DNA of 64,000 bases from Sphingobacteriaceae bacterium (GCA_947463785.1 CANHRG010000001.1:361475-425474); one strand, 5' to 3'. Positions 43,589-52,904 are shown, numbered from the stretch's first letter. Numbers and translations: made by a program. Notes: generated by a model not told the origin, from the letters alone.

Positions 43589-44530
43589 TTATGAATTTAA
43601 AGCGGTTTTGATCTTGTCAACCAGCTTAGATTCAATCATGGTTCTGGAAAGCAGTACCATATTTTTTATTGCTTCGGGGCTTGAAATGCCGTGTCCGATA
43701 ATTACCGGGGCATTCACGCCCAAAATTGGGCTTCCACCGTATTGTTCGTAGTTAAAACGATCAAAAAATTCGTCTTTAAAGCCCTTTTTAAGAGTTAAAA
43801 CGTAAAAAGTTTCGGCTAATTTCAGCATCACGTTCCCGGTAAAGCCATCGCAAACAATCACATCGGCTTTCTCGTTGAACAGGTCGCGGCCTTCTACGTT
43901 ACCTACGAAATTAAAATGCTGTTGTTCTTTCATTAGCGCATAAGCGCCCAAACTTGCGATATTGCCTTTCTCTTCTTCTTCGCCAATATTCATCAAGGCA
44001 ACTTTCGGATGATTAATTCCGTAAACGCTTTCGGCGAAAATGCTTCCTAAAACGCCAAATTGAGCCAGCATTTCTGGTTTGCAATCGGCATTAGCACCCA
44101 CATCCAGTAGAATGCCGAAGCCACTTTTCAGTTTGGGTACATTGGTAGCAATTGCCGGGCGAAGTACACCTTCAATAGGTCGAACACTAAACATGGAACC
44201 CACCAACATGGCACCAGTATTTCCGGCAGAAGCAAAAGAATCTATCTTTCCTTCTTTCAGGTACTGAAAACCAACACTGATACTGGAATCTGGTTTTTGG
44301 GTTATGGCTTTGGTTGGATGTTCGCCCATACCGATAACTTCGGTACAGTGTACAAATTCAAAGCATGAAGGGTCAATTTGCTGTTCGGCCAAGAAAGGCA
44401 ATGCCTGATCCTTGTCGCCGAACAACACAATTTTTTGATCAGGGGATAAGACTTGCTGGGCTGCAATAGCTCCCAAAACAGCTGCTTTGGGAGCGTAATC
44501 TCCGCCCATAAAATCTAAGCCAATTTTCAT
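43589..44530 (-). CDS. plsX: Phosphate acyltransferase PlsX
   Basis: PlsX makes acyl-phosphate from acyl-ACP, the donor for PlsY in phospholipid synthesis. The 313-residue protein starts MKIGLDFMGGDYAPKAAVLGA. It also shows ASAGNTGAMLVGSMF, LLDVGANADCKPEMLAQF, NIGEEEEKGN and VCDGFTGNVMLKL, all family hallmarks. It lies between rpmF (15 bases upstream) and fabH, linking ribosome-protein and lipid gene expression in one operon. Confidence 0.97.
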   Translation of the reverse strand: MKIGLDFMGGDYAPKAAVLGAIAAQQVLSPDQKIVLFGDKDQALPFLAEQQIDPSCFEFVHCTEVIGMGEHPTKAITQKPDSSISVGFQYLKEGKIDSFASAGNTGAMLVGSMFSVRPIEGVLRPAIATNVPKLKSGFGILLDVGANADCKPEMLAQFGVLGSIFAESVYGINHPKVALMNIGEEEEKGNIASLGAYALMKEQQHFNFVGNVEGRDLFNEKADVIVCDGFTGNVMLKLAETFYVLTLKKGFKDEFFDRFNYEQYGGSPILGVNAPVIIGHGISSPEAIKNMVLLSRTMIESKLVDKIKTALNS

Positions 44531-44545
44531 TGTAGAAAATTAAAC

Positions 44546-44737
44546 TTAAGCGATGCTGGTATTTTCAATAACCAATTTACCTCTGTAGTACAAGTTGCCA
44601 TCAACGTTGTATGCACGGTGAGGTAAGTGGATTGCACCTGTAGTTTTGCAGGTGAATAAAGTTGGAGCCTCAGCTTTGTAGTGAGTTCTTCTTTTATCTC
44701 TTCTCGATTTAGAGATCTTCCGTTTTGGATGTGCCAT
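44546..44737 (-). CDS. rpmF: 50S ribosomal protein L32
   Basis: A 63-residue basic protein that opens [20 protein letters not shown], the L32 signature, followed by a short [14 protein letters not shown] segment. The typical four-cysteine zinc ribbon is absent, with only one cysteine left, so it is a zinc-independent (C-minus) type. It lies between the DUF177 gene and plsX, the widely conserved yceD-rpmF-plsX order. Confidence 0.96.
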   Translation of the reverse strand: MAHPKRKISKSRRDKRRTHYKAEAPTLFTCKTTGAIHLPHRAYNVDGNLYYRGKLVIENTSIA

Positions 44738-44750
44738 AGCTTCCTATTTG

Positions 44751-45287
44751 TTAATTCTTGTTTTTAATATTCTTTAAGGCTTCCCACCGCGGGTCGGCCA
44801 CATTTTCTTCTTCAGCAGGAGCCGATAAACTTTTCAGCTTTTCGATCATCTCCTGGTCGCACCATTGGGTATTACCCTCATCTTCGCATCGCTTAAACAA
44901 TGGAACTGCCAGCATGATGTATTCGTAAATTAAGCCCGATACATCCAGCTCGTGTTCATTGCGGTTCAAGAGGATAATCTCCTCCGTGTTGTCTTCCAGC
45001 AACTCATCGTTACTGAATTTCACAATCTCGTGTTCTTCGAGTTCCACTTTCGTGGGATAATCGGCCAAACACCAATCGCACGACTGAAAAATTTCACCAT
45101 TGATTCGGAAATTCAGGAGCAACATGGTCTCCTGTTTATCCAGCTCTAGTGAAACTCTCAGTTTTCCATTTTGAACCAGCGAGTACTCAAATTCCTTGAA
45201 AAACGATTCGTCAATGTCGAAATCGAATTGATGTTTACCAAGTTTTAGCCCGGTAAAAGGAATTCGGTAGTGTTGCAAAGATTTCAA
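44751..45287 (-). CDS. DUF177 (YceD-like) protein
   Basis: A 178-residue protein of the DUF177/YceD family, recognised by its position directly before rpmF and by sequence. A CDWCLADYPTKVELEE segment with a Cys-x-x-Cys lies near residue 75, and DVSGLIYEYIMLAVPLFKRCED near 118. In plants and bacteria YceD homologues have been linked to 23S rRNA maturation, but its exact function here is unknown. A TACATTTG -7 box lies 19 bases before the ATG, making it the likely first gene of the operon. Confidence 0.85.
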   Translation of the reverse strand: MKSLQHYRIPFTGLKLGKHQFDFDIDESFFKEFEYSLVQNGKLRVSLELDKQETMLLLNFRINGEIFQSCDWCLADYPTKVELEEHEIVKFSNDELLEDNTEEIILLNRNEHELDVSGLIYEYIMLAVPLFKRCEDEGNTQWCDQEMIEKLKSLSAPAEEENVADPRWEALKNIKNKN

Positions 45288-45306
45288 AGCACGACAATTA
45301 AGCCTG

Positions 45307-45314
45307 CAAATGTA
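45307..45314 (-). promoter_or_regulatory. Probable -7 box of the DUF177-rpmF-plsX-fabH-acc operon
   Basis: Minus-strand TACATTTG matches TAnnTTTG, 19 bases before the DUF177 ATG. No clear -33 TTTG is found at the expected distance. Confidence 0.38.
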
Positions 45315-45357
45315 GGGAAAAATTTATTTAAGCGGGAAGTTTTTTTGAAATTGCTGT

Positions 45358-46413
45358 TTAATCCCGGTCTCTAGACAGTTTGCTAAATTTCAGAGGATTG
45401 GCCGTTAATTCTGCTGTTTCGCGACGGCGTTTTACAATATTCACTGCTGCGAATACCGCTTCGCGGAAAGATCCGGCATCTGCCTCGTTTTTACCCGCAA
45501 TGTCGTAAGCCGTTCCATGATCAGGTGAAGTACGCACTACCGACAATCCGGCAGTATAATTTACACCATTATGAAAGGCAAGCTGTTTAAATGGAATCAA
45601 GCCTTGGTCGTGGTACATGGCTAAAACAGCGTCAAATTGTTGCCAGCTGTGCTTTGCAAAGAAACCATCGGCCGGATAGGGCCCGAAAGCCAAAATGCCT
45701 AGTTTATTGGCTTCTTCAACTGCAGGGCTAATGATTTTTTGTTCTTCTTCACCAATCAAGCCCTCGTCGCCCGCATGCGGATTTAAGCCCAATACGGCAA
45801 TTTTAGGTTTTTCAACCCAAAAATCAGTTTTGAGTGACTGGTTAATGAGCTCCAGTTTTTTGATGATTTTTTCTTTGGTAACTTTTTTACTCACTTCCGC
45901 CACCGGAATGTGTCCAGTTACCAAACCAACTCGTAAGTCTTCACCCATGAGCAACATCAAGGATTCATCTGCTCCGGCTTTGGCCTGAATGTATTCGGTA
46001 TGTCCGGCAAATTGAAATTTTTCGTTTTGGATATTTTGCTTATTGATAGGAGCGGTCACTAAGGCATCAATTTCTCCACTTATCAAATCTTGAGTAGCTC
46101 TTTCGAGCGATAGGAAAGCGTATTTACCACCAATTTCGGTCGATTGCCCCAATTCAATCTTCACATCTTCCTCCCAACAATTGATCATATTGGGCCGTTT
46201 AGGGTGCGCCTCAGCAGCTTTAGCAATTACATTGAAACTAAAATCATCAATGGCTAAGGTTTTACGGTGAAAAGAGGCCACTTTGGTTTGGCCATACACA
46301 ATTGGCGTGCAATAGTCCAGAATGCGCTTATCCAATAAGGTTTTGATAATCACCTCGAGCCCAATGCCATTTACATCGCCAATAGAAATCCCAATTTTGA
46401 CTTTTTCACTCAT
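45358..46413 (-). CDS. pdxA: 4-hydroxythreonine-4-phosphate dehydrogenase
   Basis: PdxA oxidises 4-phosphohydroxy-L-threonine in the DXP-dependent pyridoxal phosphate pathway, which also needs Dxs product (dxs is at 5.5 kb). I choose the ATG at 46413 (MSEKVKIGISIGDVNGIGLEVI), giving 351 residues. Metal-binding histidines are seen in FAGHTEYIQ and LNPHAGDEGLIG, and the end has AMYHDQGLIPFK and RTSPDHGTAYDIAGK. It is divergent from rsmA and transcribed alone. Confidence 0.95.
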   Translation of the reverse strand: MSEKVKIGISIGDVNGIGLEVIIKTLLDKRILDYCTPIVYGQTKVASFHRKTLAIDDFSFNVIAKAAEAHPKRPNMINCWEEDVKIELGQSTEIGGKYAFLSLERATQDLISGEIDALVTAPINKQNIQNEKFQFAGHTEYIQAKAGADESLMLLMGEDLRVGLVTGHIPVAEVSKKVTKEKIIKKLELINQSLKTDFWVEKPKIAVLGLNPHAGDEGLIGEEEQKIISPAVEEANKLGILAFGPYPADGFFAKHSWQQFDAVLAMYHDQGLIPFKQLAFHNGVNYTAGLSVVRTSPDHGTAYDIAGKNEADAGSFREAVFAAVNIVKRRRETAELTANPLKFSKLSRDRD

Positions 46414-46500
46414 AATTCGTTGCAAAATAAGCAAAAGCGACGGCAATGCGCCAAATACTGCTTAAACTTTCCTTAATTTGCCATGAAATTCTCGATTAAG

Positions 46501-47286
46501 ATGAGTTTGGTTAGAGCAAAAAAACATTTAGGTCAACACTTTTTAACCGACAAGAATATTGCCGGCAAAATTGTGTCTAGTCTTCAGCGCCAAGCTGAAT
46601 ACCAGCAGGTGCTCGAAGTTGGTCCGGGAATGGGCATTCTATCTGATTTTTTGCTGCAAAGAAGTGAGTTTGAAACCTGGCTAATCGATATTGATACCGA
46701 ATCGTTTGATTTCTTGGGTAAGAAATACCCGCAACTGCAAAATCGGCTCATCCACGGTGATTTTTTGGAACTTGATTTTAGCAAGCATTTCCAAGGCCCA
46801 ATGGCCGTCATCGGGAACTTTCCGTACAACATCTCCTCTCAAATTTTATTTAAACTATTAGATAACAGACAGCAGGTGCTTGAGGTAGTGGGTATGTTTC
46901 AGAAAGAAGTTGCCGAACGCTGTACGGCCAAACCTGGCAGTAAAGTGTATGGCATTTTAAGTGTTTTTCTGCAGGCCTATTACCAGGTAGAGTATTTGTT
47001 TACTGTGAAAGCAGGGGTGTTTAACCCACCTCCTAAAGTACTTTCGGCAGTTATTCGTTTAACCCGGAATGAAGTGGAGGCATTGCCGTGTGATGAGAAA
47101 TTATTCTGGCAGGTGGTCAAAGCGGCCTTTAATCAACGAAGAAAAACGTTAAGAAACGCCCTTTCGGGGATTTTATCCAAAGATAAATTAAGCGGCGAAG
47201 CCATGCTCGAACTACGAGCAGAGCGTTTAAGTGTGGCAGATTTTGTAAAATTGACTCAACTCATTCAACAAGCCAATGGCCAATAA
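46501..47286 (+). CDS. rsmA: 16S rRNA (A1518/A1519-N6)-dimethyltransferase
   Basis: RsmA (KsgA) dimethylates two adenines at the 3' end of 16S rRNA, a late small-subunit checkpoint. The track starts at 46483, but the ATG at 46501 gives MSLVRAKKHLGQHFL, the usual family start, and 261 residues. SAM-binding VLEVGPGMGILSDFL and the catalytic NFPYNISSQILFKLL are intact. Its 3' end overlaps the following dehydrogenase gene by 11 bases. Confidence 0.94.
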   Translation: MSLVRAKKHLGQHFLTDKNIAGKIVSSLQRQAEYQQVLEVGPGMGILSDFLLQRSEFETWLIDIDTESFDFLGKKYPQLQNRLIHGDFLELDFSKHFQGPMAVIGNFPYNISSQILFKLLDNRQQVLEVVGMFQKEVAERCTAKPGSKVYGILSVFLQAYYQVEYLFTVKAGVFNPPPKVLSAVIRLTRNEVEALPCDEKLFWQVVKAAFNQRRKTLRNALSGILSKDKLSGEAMLELRAERLSVADFVKLTQLIQQANGQ

Positions 47287-48208
47287 ATCAATTTTAATTG
47301 TTGACGATTTGCATCCAGCCTTTAAACAGGAAGCCGAAGCTTTGGGTTATGTGGTAAGCGATGAGCCGCTTTTTACTCGTGAGCAAACGCTGGCTGCAAT
47401 TAAAGATTACGAGGGCTTGGCTGTTCGTACTAAATTTCAGGTAGACCGCGAAATGATTGATGCTGCACCGAAATTGAAATTTATAGCCCGTGCCGGTGCC
47501 GGCATGGACAATGTGGATGAAGCTTATGCCCAGTCAAAAGGCATCGCTTGCATCAATGCGCCAGAAGGTAATGCCGATGCGGTGGCTGAACATGCTATGG
47601 GTATGTTGTTATCGCTGATGAACAAGTTACGCCAAGCCGATCAGCAAGTACGTACTGGTATTTGGGATCGTGAAGAGAACCGTGGTTGGGAATTAAAAGG
47701 TAAAACGGTCGGAATTATTGGATATGGATACATGGGCCAGTCTTTTGCGCAAAAACTACAAGGCTTTGGCGTGGACGTAATCGCCTATGATAAATACAAG
47801 ACCGGATTTAGCGATGCATATGCCCGAGAGGTGAGTATGGAAGAAATTGTGAAATTCAGCGATGTGCTGAGTTTACATCTACCGCTCACTCGAGAAACCC
47901 GAAATTTGGTTGATACAGAATATTTGTTCCATTTCCGCAAACCTATTTTCTTTTTAAATACTTCTAGAGGCGAAATAGTAAATACAAGTGCCGTATTAAA
48001 TGCCATAGCTAATGGTAAAATTTTAGGTGCCGGACTGGATGTGTTGGAGGTGGAGAAATTTCCGGCTTTGGCCGAGCAAAATTGGTATGCCGAATTGGCC
48101 AAAAACGATAAGGTAGTATTGAGTCCGCACGTAGCTGGCTGGACGTTTGAGTCTTACCGAAAAATTTCGGAGGTTTTGGCCGAGAAATTGAAAAATTTGG
48201 AAATCTAA
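47276..48208 (+). CDS. D-2-hydroxyacid dehydrogenase (SerA-like)
   Basis: A 310-residue NAD-dependent D-isomer-specific 2-hydroxyacid dehydrogenase. The nucleotide loop GKTVGIIGYGYMGQSFA is near residue 140. The catalytic residues lie in LNTSRGEIVNT (Arg), AGLDVLEVEKFP (Glu) and LSPHVAGWTFES (His). It is most like phosphoglycerate dehydrogenases without the C-terminal ACT domain, but glycerate, hydroxypyruvate or other substrates are possible. It overlaps rsmA by 11 bases and so is coupled to it. Confidence 0.85.
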   Translation: MANKSILIVDDLHPAFKQEAEALGYVVSDEPLFTREQTLAAIKDYEGLAVRTKFQVDREMIDAAPKLKFIARAGAGMDNVDEAYAQSKGIACINAPEGNADAVAEHAMGMLLSLMNKLRQADQQVRTGIWDREENRGWELKGKTVGIIGYGYMGQSFAQKLQGFGVDVIAYDKYKTGFSDAYAREVSMEEIVKFSDVLSLHLPLTRETRNLVDTEYLFHFRKPIFFLNTSRGEIVNTSAVLNAIANGKILGAGLDVLEVEKFPALAEQNWYAELAKNDKVVLSPHVAGWTFESYRKISEVLAEKLKNLEI

Positions 48209-48227
48209 AAGGGTACTTTTATCTTCG
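48196..48227 (+). promoter_or_regulatory. Possible greA promoter upstream of a terminator hairpin
   Basis: TTTG (48196-48199), 20 bases, then TATCTTCG (48220-48227), one base off TAnnTTTG. The -33 element lies inside the end of the dehydrogenase gene. Its start site would fall just before the terminator-like hairpin of 48236-48283. No other promoter-like box lies between that hairpin and greA. Confidence 0.4.
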
Positions 48228-48235
48228 TACTACAC

Positions 48236-48283
48236 CAAGCAAGACTATTTCGGCCTCGTCGACATAGTCTTGTTTGTTTTTTA
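48236..48283 (+). terminator. Terminator hairpin in the greA leader
   Basis: A 13-bp stem CAAGCAAGACTAT / ATAGTCTTGTTTG (one G-T wobble) with a 15-base loop is followed by TTTTTTA. It ends 24 bases before the greA ATG. It can end the rsmA-dehydrogenase transcript, or act as an attenuator if greA is transcribed from upstream of it. Confidence 0.8.
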
Positions 48284-48307
48284 TGCAGTACCAATAAACA
48301 GAGAATT

Positions 48308-48781
48308 ATGGCAGATGTAACCTATTATACCAAAGAAGGATTAGAGAAACTGAAACAAGAATTACAGCACTTGCGTACCGAGGGTCGTGCTCAAATTGCC
48401 AAGGCCATTGCAGAAGCAAGAGACAAAGGAGACCTATCTGAAAATGCCGAGTACGATGCCGCAAAAGAAGCACAAGGTCATCACGAAGCTAAGATTGCCA
48501 AACTGGAAGAAGTATTGGCCAATGCTCGTTTAATTGATGAATCGAAATTGGATACCTCTAAAGTGTTGGCCTTATCTAAAGTAAAAATCAAAAACACTAA
48601 AAACGGAGCAGAGATGACCTACCAATTGGTTTCAGAAAGTGAAGCCGATTTAAAATCAGGTAAGATTTCTGTAAAATCGCCAATTGCACAGGGTTTATTG
48701 GGCAAATCGGTGGGAGATAAAGTAGAGATTACTGTTCCGGCAGGTAAAATCGAATTCGAAATCGTAGAAATTAGTCGCTAA
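48308..48781 (+). CDS. greA: Transcription elongation factor GreA
   Basis: GreA enters the RNA polymerase secondary channel and rescues backtracked complexes by stimulating transcript cleavage. The 157-residue protein has the N-terminal coiled coil with the acidic tip (LSENAEYDAAKEAQG, about residues 40-55) and the C-terminal FKBP-like domain (SPIAQGLLGKSVGDKVEITVPAG). It is followed after one base by the HIT gene. The leader carries a terminator-like hairpin. Confidence 0.97.
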   Translation: MADVTYYTKEGLEKLKQELQHLRTEGRAQIAKAIAEARDKGDLSENAEYDAAKEAQGHHEAKIAKLEEVLANARLIDESKLDTSKVLALSKVKIKNTKNGAEMTYQLVSESEADLKSGKISVKSPIAQGLLGKSVGDKVEITVPAGKIEFEIVEISR

Positions 48782-48782
48782 C

Positions 48783-49175
48783 ATGAGCATCTTTGCCAAA
48801 ATTATTTCCGGAGAACTACCGGCACATAAAGTTGCCGAAACCAACGATTATCTGGCGTTTTTAGACATCAGCCCATTAACCGAAGGTCATGTTTTGGTTA
48901 TTCCTAAAAAAGAAGTGGATTATATTTTCGATATCGATGACGAGGCTTATGCCGGTTTAATGCTTTTCGCCAAAATTGTTGCCGAAGGTGTTAAAAAAGC
49001 CATTACGTGTAAAAAGGTTGGTGTATCGGTTATTGGTTTAGAAGTGCCACATGCGCATGTGCATTTGATCCCGATGAATTCGGTGAGCGATATGAATTTC
49101 GCGAAAGAAAAACTAAAACCGAGTCAGGAAGAATTGGCGGCAACCGCCCAGAAAATTCGGGAAGCACTTATTTAA
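48783..49175 (+). CDS. HIT family protein
   Basis: A 130-residue histidine-triad nucleotide hydrolase or transferase of the Hint type. It opens [17 protein letters not shown] and has [17 protein letters not shown], ending with the triad [13 protein letters not shown] near residue 98. The natural substrate is probably an adenosine 5'-phosphoramidate-like compound, by analogy. It begins within 2 bases of the greA stop, so it is co-transcribed. Its 3' end overlaps the convergent ruvC by 8 bases. Confidence 0.92.
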   Translation: MSIFAKIISGELPAHKVAETNDYLAFLDISPLTEGHVLVIPKKEVDYIFDIDDEAYAGLMLFAKIVAEGVKKAITCKKVGVSVIGLEVPHAHVHLIPMNSVSDMNFAKEKLKPSQEELAATAQKIREALI

Positions 49176-49734
49176 TGCGCTTCTGATTATCTTTTACAAA
49201 AGCTGCCCAACCGGAGTAGCTTTTTTTGTTTCCACCCGTACCGATACGCTGAAACGAATGACACACTGCAACGGCTAAACCGTCGGTTGCGTCTAAAAAT
49301 TCAGGTGTTTCCTTAAAAGAGAGTAAGTTTTGCAACATAGCGGCAACCTGTTCTTTGCCTGCATTCCCGTTTCCTGTAATGGCTTGTTTGATTTTACGTG
49401 GCGAATACTCTGTAATGGGTAAGTTCCGTGCTAATCCGGCAGCCATGGCAACACCTTGTGCCCGGCCAAGTTTAAGCATTACCTGAATATTTTTGCCGTA
49501 AAAAGGTGCTTCTAAAGCCATGCAATCGGGATGGTGCTCATCAATGAGTGCCGTGGTTTTTTCGAAAATGCGTTGCAGTTTAAGCGGATGGTCATCCAAA
49601 TGGTCCAGTTTGATTACCCCCAAACTGATCAACTCCATTTTAGAGCCCTGCTCTTTGATCAAGCCATAACCCATAATGGCAGTACCGGGATCGATACCCA
49701 AGATAATCCGCTCCTTTTTTTGTTCGCTTTCCAT
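49168..49734 (-). CDS. ruvC: Crossover junction endodeoxyribonuclease RuvC
   Basis: RuvC resolves Holliday junctions after RuvAB branch migration. I choose the ATG at 49734 ([17 protein letters not shown]), giving 188 residues. The acidic active-site residues are seen in [14 protein letters not shown] (Asp), [22 protein letters not shown] (Glu) and [14 protein letters not shown] (Asp pair). It overlaps the 3' end of the convergent HIT gene by 8 bases. It is divergent from the PP2C gene across about 160 AT-rich bases in which I see no clear promoter pair. Confidence 0.95.
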   Translation of the reverse strand: MESEQKKERIILGIDPGTAIMGYGLIKEQGSKMELISLGVIKLDHLDDHPLKLQRIFEKTTALIDEHHPDCMALEAPFYGKNIQVMLKLGRAQGVAMAAGLARNLPITEYSPRKIKQAITGNGNAGKEQVAAMLQNLLSFKETPEFLDATDGLAVAVCHSFQRIGTGGNKKSYSGWAAFVKDNQKRIK

Positions 49735-49894
49735 CGCTATACAATTATACACCTTTTCGCTTTCAGAGTCAACGATTTAAAAACCGGTGAATGCAATTGT
49801 AAGTTACAACATTTGCTTTATAATTATAAATAATTCATAATTAGTAAAAAATAAACACATTTATCAGTATTTTTAGCCTCACACAGTTTTTATT

Positions 49895-51136
49895 GTGAGA
49901 AAAAATATACGTCTAGCAGATCAAGAAGGTGAGCTCATTGCATTGCTATTCAAAAGGCAAGCAGAATTGAATTCCTTACTGGAGCTCAGTAGATTAATTC
50001 ATTCGAATGCTCCTTTAGAAGATTTGCTGGAAATGCTTCGTGTAATTTTAGAAGTACACTTGCAAATACCAGCGTTTGAGTTCTTCTATAAAAAGGGGAA
50101 ATCTTTTGCTCGGCTTTATGGTTTTGGCATTCATCAACATTCGGAAATTGCAATTGAACACGATTTGCAATTTGCCCATCTGATTTGCAAAGTTTCCGAA
50201 CTGGAATTAACCGAATCAGCTCGTTTTCAGGAATATGATTATTATGTTCCGATTATTCAAAACAATTATTTACAGGCATTTGCCGTGCTGAATCATGGTG
50301 GAGTAAAACCGGCGGTTATTCAACATGATTTGAATTTTCTGCATACCCTGCTCAGTCAAATTGTTGGTGTTTTAGCACACCAGCAATTACAGCAGCACAA
50401 AGTAGAAAGGGAGCGCTTGGAGCACGAAATTCAATTGGGTCGCGAAGTGCAGCAAATGCTTATTCCACAATTAGCCATGCACGATGAGCACTTGAGCATT
50501 GCTGCATCGTACCAACCCCACGATCAGCTTGGGGGCGATTATTTTGATTTTTTAAAACTCAATCAGGATGAATTGATGTGGTGTATAGCAGATGTGTCGG
50601 GTAAGGGCATACCTGCCGCTTTGCTGATGGCCAATTTGCAAGCCAGTTTGAGGGCCTGCTTTTCAATGACCCAAAATCCGAAACAAGTAATTCGGCAATT
50701 GAATGAATTGATCTGGATGAATACACGAGGAGAACGTTACGTTACCTTATTTTTAGGCGTTTACCATACCAAAAGAAAGCGTTTGTATTATGTAAATGCC
50801 GGACATCAGCCTGCTTTGTTGTTCCGAAAAAATGAGCATCAAATTTTAAAACGTGGCACTGTGATGTTGGGTGCTTTTGATGAACTTCCCTTTATTGAAA
50901 TGGGAGAAGAAGAATTAGCATCGGATGACTTGATTTTTAGTTATACCGACGGTTTAACAGAACGGAATTCTCCGGATGAGTTGTTGAATGAACATCAATT
51001 GGCGGATTTATTGCGACCACAACTTCACCTACCTCTTCAGGAACTGCACCAAGGTCTATTAAACCAGATTTCTGGGAATGACCAACAAAAACATCTTTCA
51101 GATGACCTCACTCTGCTTTCCGTCAGGATCAAATGA
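49895..51136 (+). CDS. PP2C-type (RsbU/SpoIIE) serine/threonine phosphatase with N-terminal sensor
   Basis: A 413-residue protein. Residues of about 15-165 look like a GAF-type sensory domain, followed by a short coiled coil (HKVERERLEHEIQLGREVQQML). The C-terminal SpoIIE/PP2C catalytic domain has metal-binding aspartates in PHDQLGGDYFDF, CIADVSGKGIPAALLMANLQ and SYTDGLTERN. RsbU-type enzymes dephosphorylate anti-sigma antagonists, but no partner kinase or STAS protein is nearby. GTG start, with no ATG close by. Confidence 0.88.
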   Translation: MRKNIRLADQEGELIALLFKRQAELNSLLELSRLIHSNAPLEDLLEMLRVILEVHLQIPAFEFFYKKGKSFARLYGFGIHQHSEIAIEHDLQFAHLICKVSELELTESARFQEYDYYVPIIQNNYLQAFAVLNHGGVKPAVIQHDLNFLHTLLSQIVGVLAHQQLQQHKVERERLEHEIQLGREVQQMLIPQLAMHDEHLSIAASYQPHDQLGGDYFDFLKLNQDELMWCIADVSGKGIPAALLMANLQASLRACFSMTQNPKQVIRQLNELIWMNTRGERYVTLFLGVYHTKRKRLYYVNAGHQPALLFRKNEHQILKRGTVMLGAFDELPFIEMGEEELASDDLIFSYTDGLTERNSPDELLNEHQLADLLRPQLHLPLQELHQGLLNQISGNDQQKHLSDDLTLLSVRIK

Positions 51137-51170
51137 AACCAGTTCCCAATTATTTTCTATCTTCATTGCA

Positions 51171-51770
51171 ATGCTTTTACCCTTTTTTCAAGATCAATTA
51201 ATTGAAGCCGGATGTGATGAAGCCGGTCGTGGATGTTTAGCCGGTCCGGTGTTTGCAGCTGCGGTTATTTTGCCTAAAAATTTTAAGCACGATTTGCTCA
51301 ACGATTCGAAGCAGCTAAATGAAGTACAACGTAAAAGTTTACGAATAGAAATTGAAGCGCAAGCTTTGGCTTTTGCTGTTGCACAGGTAGATCACGATGA
51401 AATTGATCGGATCAATATTTTGCAAGCTTCTTTCCTGGCTATGCACCTTGCACTGGATCAATTAAGCTTAAGGCCCGAACTCGTTTTGGTAGATGGGAAC
51501 CGGTTTAAAAAATACCAAAAATTGCCTCATCAATGTGTGGTTAAAGGTGACGGAAAATACTTTTCCATCGCGGCAGCCTCCATCTTAGCTAAAACCTACC
51601 GGGATGATTTTATGGAAAAAATTGCAAGCGAATTTCCGCAATACGATTGGGCTAGCAATAAGGGATATCCAACGCTAAAACATCGCGAAGCGGTACTTCA
51701 ACACGGCTTTTCACCCTACCACCGTCGTTCGTTTAAAGTAAGCGATCCACAGTTGACATTATTTCAATAA
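51171..51770 (+). CDS. rnhB: Ribonuclease HII
   Basis: RNase HII cuts RNA in RNA-DNA hybrids and at single ribonucleotides in DNA. I choose the ATG at 51171 (MLLPFFQDQLIEAGCDEAGRG), giving 199 residues, rather than the track start inside the phosphatase gene. The active site is visible in GCDEAGRGCLAGPV (Asp-Glu), LVDGNRF (Asp) and later acidic residues, with the KGDGKYFSIAAASILAKTYRD stretch. It lies 34 bases after the phosphatase gene. Confidence 0.95.
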   Translation: MLLPFFQDQLIEAGCDEAGRGCLAGPVFAAAVILPKNFKHDLLNDSKQLNEVQRKSLRIEIEAQALAFAVAQVDHDEIDRINILQASFLAMHLALDQLSLRPELVLVDGNRFKKYQKLPHQCVVKGDGKYFSIAAASILAKTYRDDFMEKIASEFPQYDWASNKGYPTLKHREAVLQHGFSPYHRRSFKVSDPQLTLFQ

Positions 51771-51814
51771 ATCGCTAAGTGCTTTTTTCTTAATTTCGCC
51801 TCAAATAAAGCAAG

Positions 51815-52897
51815 ATGAAAAACACCGCCTTAACCCAAACTCATATCGCTTTAGGTGCCAAAATGGTTCCTTTTGCCGGATACAACATGCCTGTACAATA
51901 CGCCGGCATCAATGTTGAACACGAAACCGTACGCAAATCGGTTGGCGTATTTGATGTGAGCCACATGGGTGAGTTTATTTTAAAGGGAGAGGGAGCATTA
52001 GGCCTGATACAAAAAGTAACATCTAATGATGCTTCAAAGTTATACGATGGAAAGGTGCAATACTCTTGCCTACCTAATGAGCAGGGTGGAATTGTAGACG
52101 ATTTATTGGTCTACCGCATCGACGAAAAGACCTACATGTTGGTGGTAAACGCTTCAAACATTCAAAAAGATTGGGACTGGATTTCTAAATACAACACCTA
52201 CGGTGTAGATATGAAAGATATTTCTGATCGAACGTCTCTATTAGCCGTTCAAGGTCCTAAAGCTGCACAGGCATTACAAAGCTTAACCGAAGTCGATTTA
52301 TCGGCTATGGAATATTACACCTTTGTAAAAGGCAAATTTGCCGGAATTGATAATGTATTGATTTCAGCTACCGGTTATACCGGAGCTGGCGGTTTTGAGA
52401 TTTATTTTGATAACGAACACGCCGATGCTATTTGGAAAGCCATTTTTGAAGCAGGTGCACCTTTTGGTATTCAGCCAATTGGACTGGGTGCTCGTGATAC
52501 TTTGCGCTTAGAAATGGGATTCTGCTTATACGGAAACGATATCGACGATACTACCTCGCCCCTAGAAGCTGGTTTAGGTTGGATTACCAAATTCACTAAA
52601 GATTTTGTGAACTCGGCTAATTTAGCTGCTCAAAAGCAAGAAGGGGTAAAGCGCAAGTTGGTTGGTTTTGAAATGATTGATCGTGGTATTCCACGTCACG
52701 ATTATGAAATTTGCGATGCTGTTGGAAATACCATTGGTAAAGTTACTTCAGGTACCCAATCGCCATCTTTGCAAAAGGCCATTGGTCTGGGTTATGTACA
52801 CACCGATTTTGCCAAAGAAACTACCGAGATTTTTATCAAAATTCGTGAGCAATTGGTAAAAGCTCAAATTGTTAAATTCCCTTTCTATAAAGGCTAG
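51815..52897 (+). CDS. gcvT: Aminomethyltransferase (glycine cleavage T protein)
   Basis: GcvT moves the methylene group from the H-protein aminomethyl arm to tetrahydrofolate, releasing ammonia. The 360-residue length is typical. [60 protein letters not shown] and [20 protein letters not shown] are all family motifs. The partner gcvH is at 29.9 kb. A TAATTTCG box at 51791-51798 is a weak promoter candidate. Confidence 0.97.
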   Translation: MKNTALTQTHIALGAKMVPFAGYNMPVQYAGINVEHETVRKSVGVFDVSHMGEFILKGEGALGLIQKVTSNDASKLYDGKVQYSCLPNEQGGIVDDLLVYRIDEKTYMLVVNASNIQKDWDWISKYNTYGVDMKDISDRTSLLAVQGPKAAQALQSLTEVDLSAMEYYTFVKGKFAGIDNVLISATGYTGAGGFEIYFDNEHADAIWKAIFEAGAPFGIQPIGLGARDTLRLEMGFCLYGNDIDDTTSPLEAGLGWITKFTKDFVNSANLAAQKQEGVKRKLVGFEMIDRGIPRHDYEICDAVGNTIGKVTSGTQSPSLQKAIGLGYVHTDFAKETTEIFIKIREQLVKAQIVKFPFYKG

Positions 52898-52904
52898 TTC
52901 AAGC

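Noticed and set aside
51078-51170. 31-residue N-terminal extension of RNase HII
   Set aside because: It lies inside the PP2C gene in another frame and is unlike the family start.
51753-51758. TTGACA as a sigma-70 -35 box before gcvT
   Set aside because: It is inside the end of rnhB, has no matching -10, and this phylum does not use that consensus.
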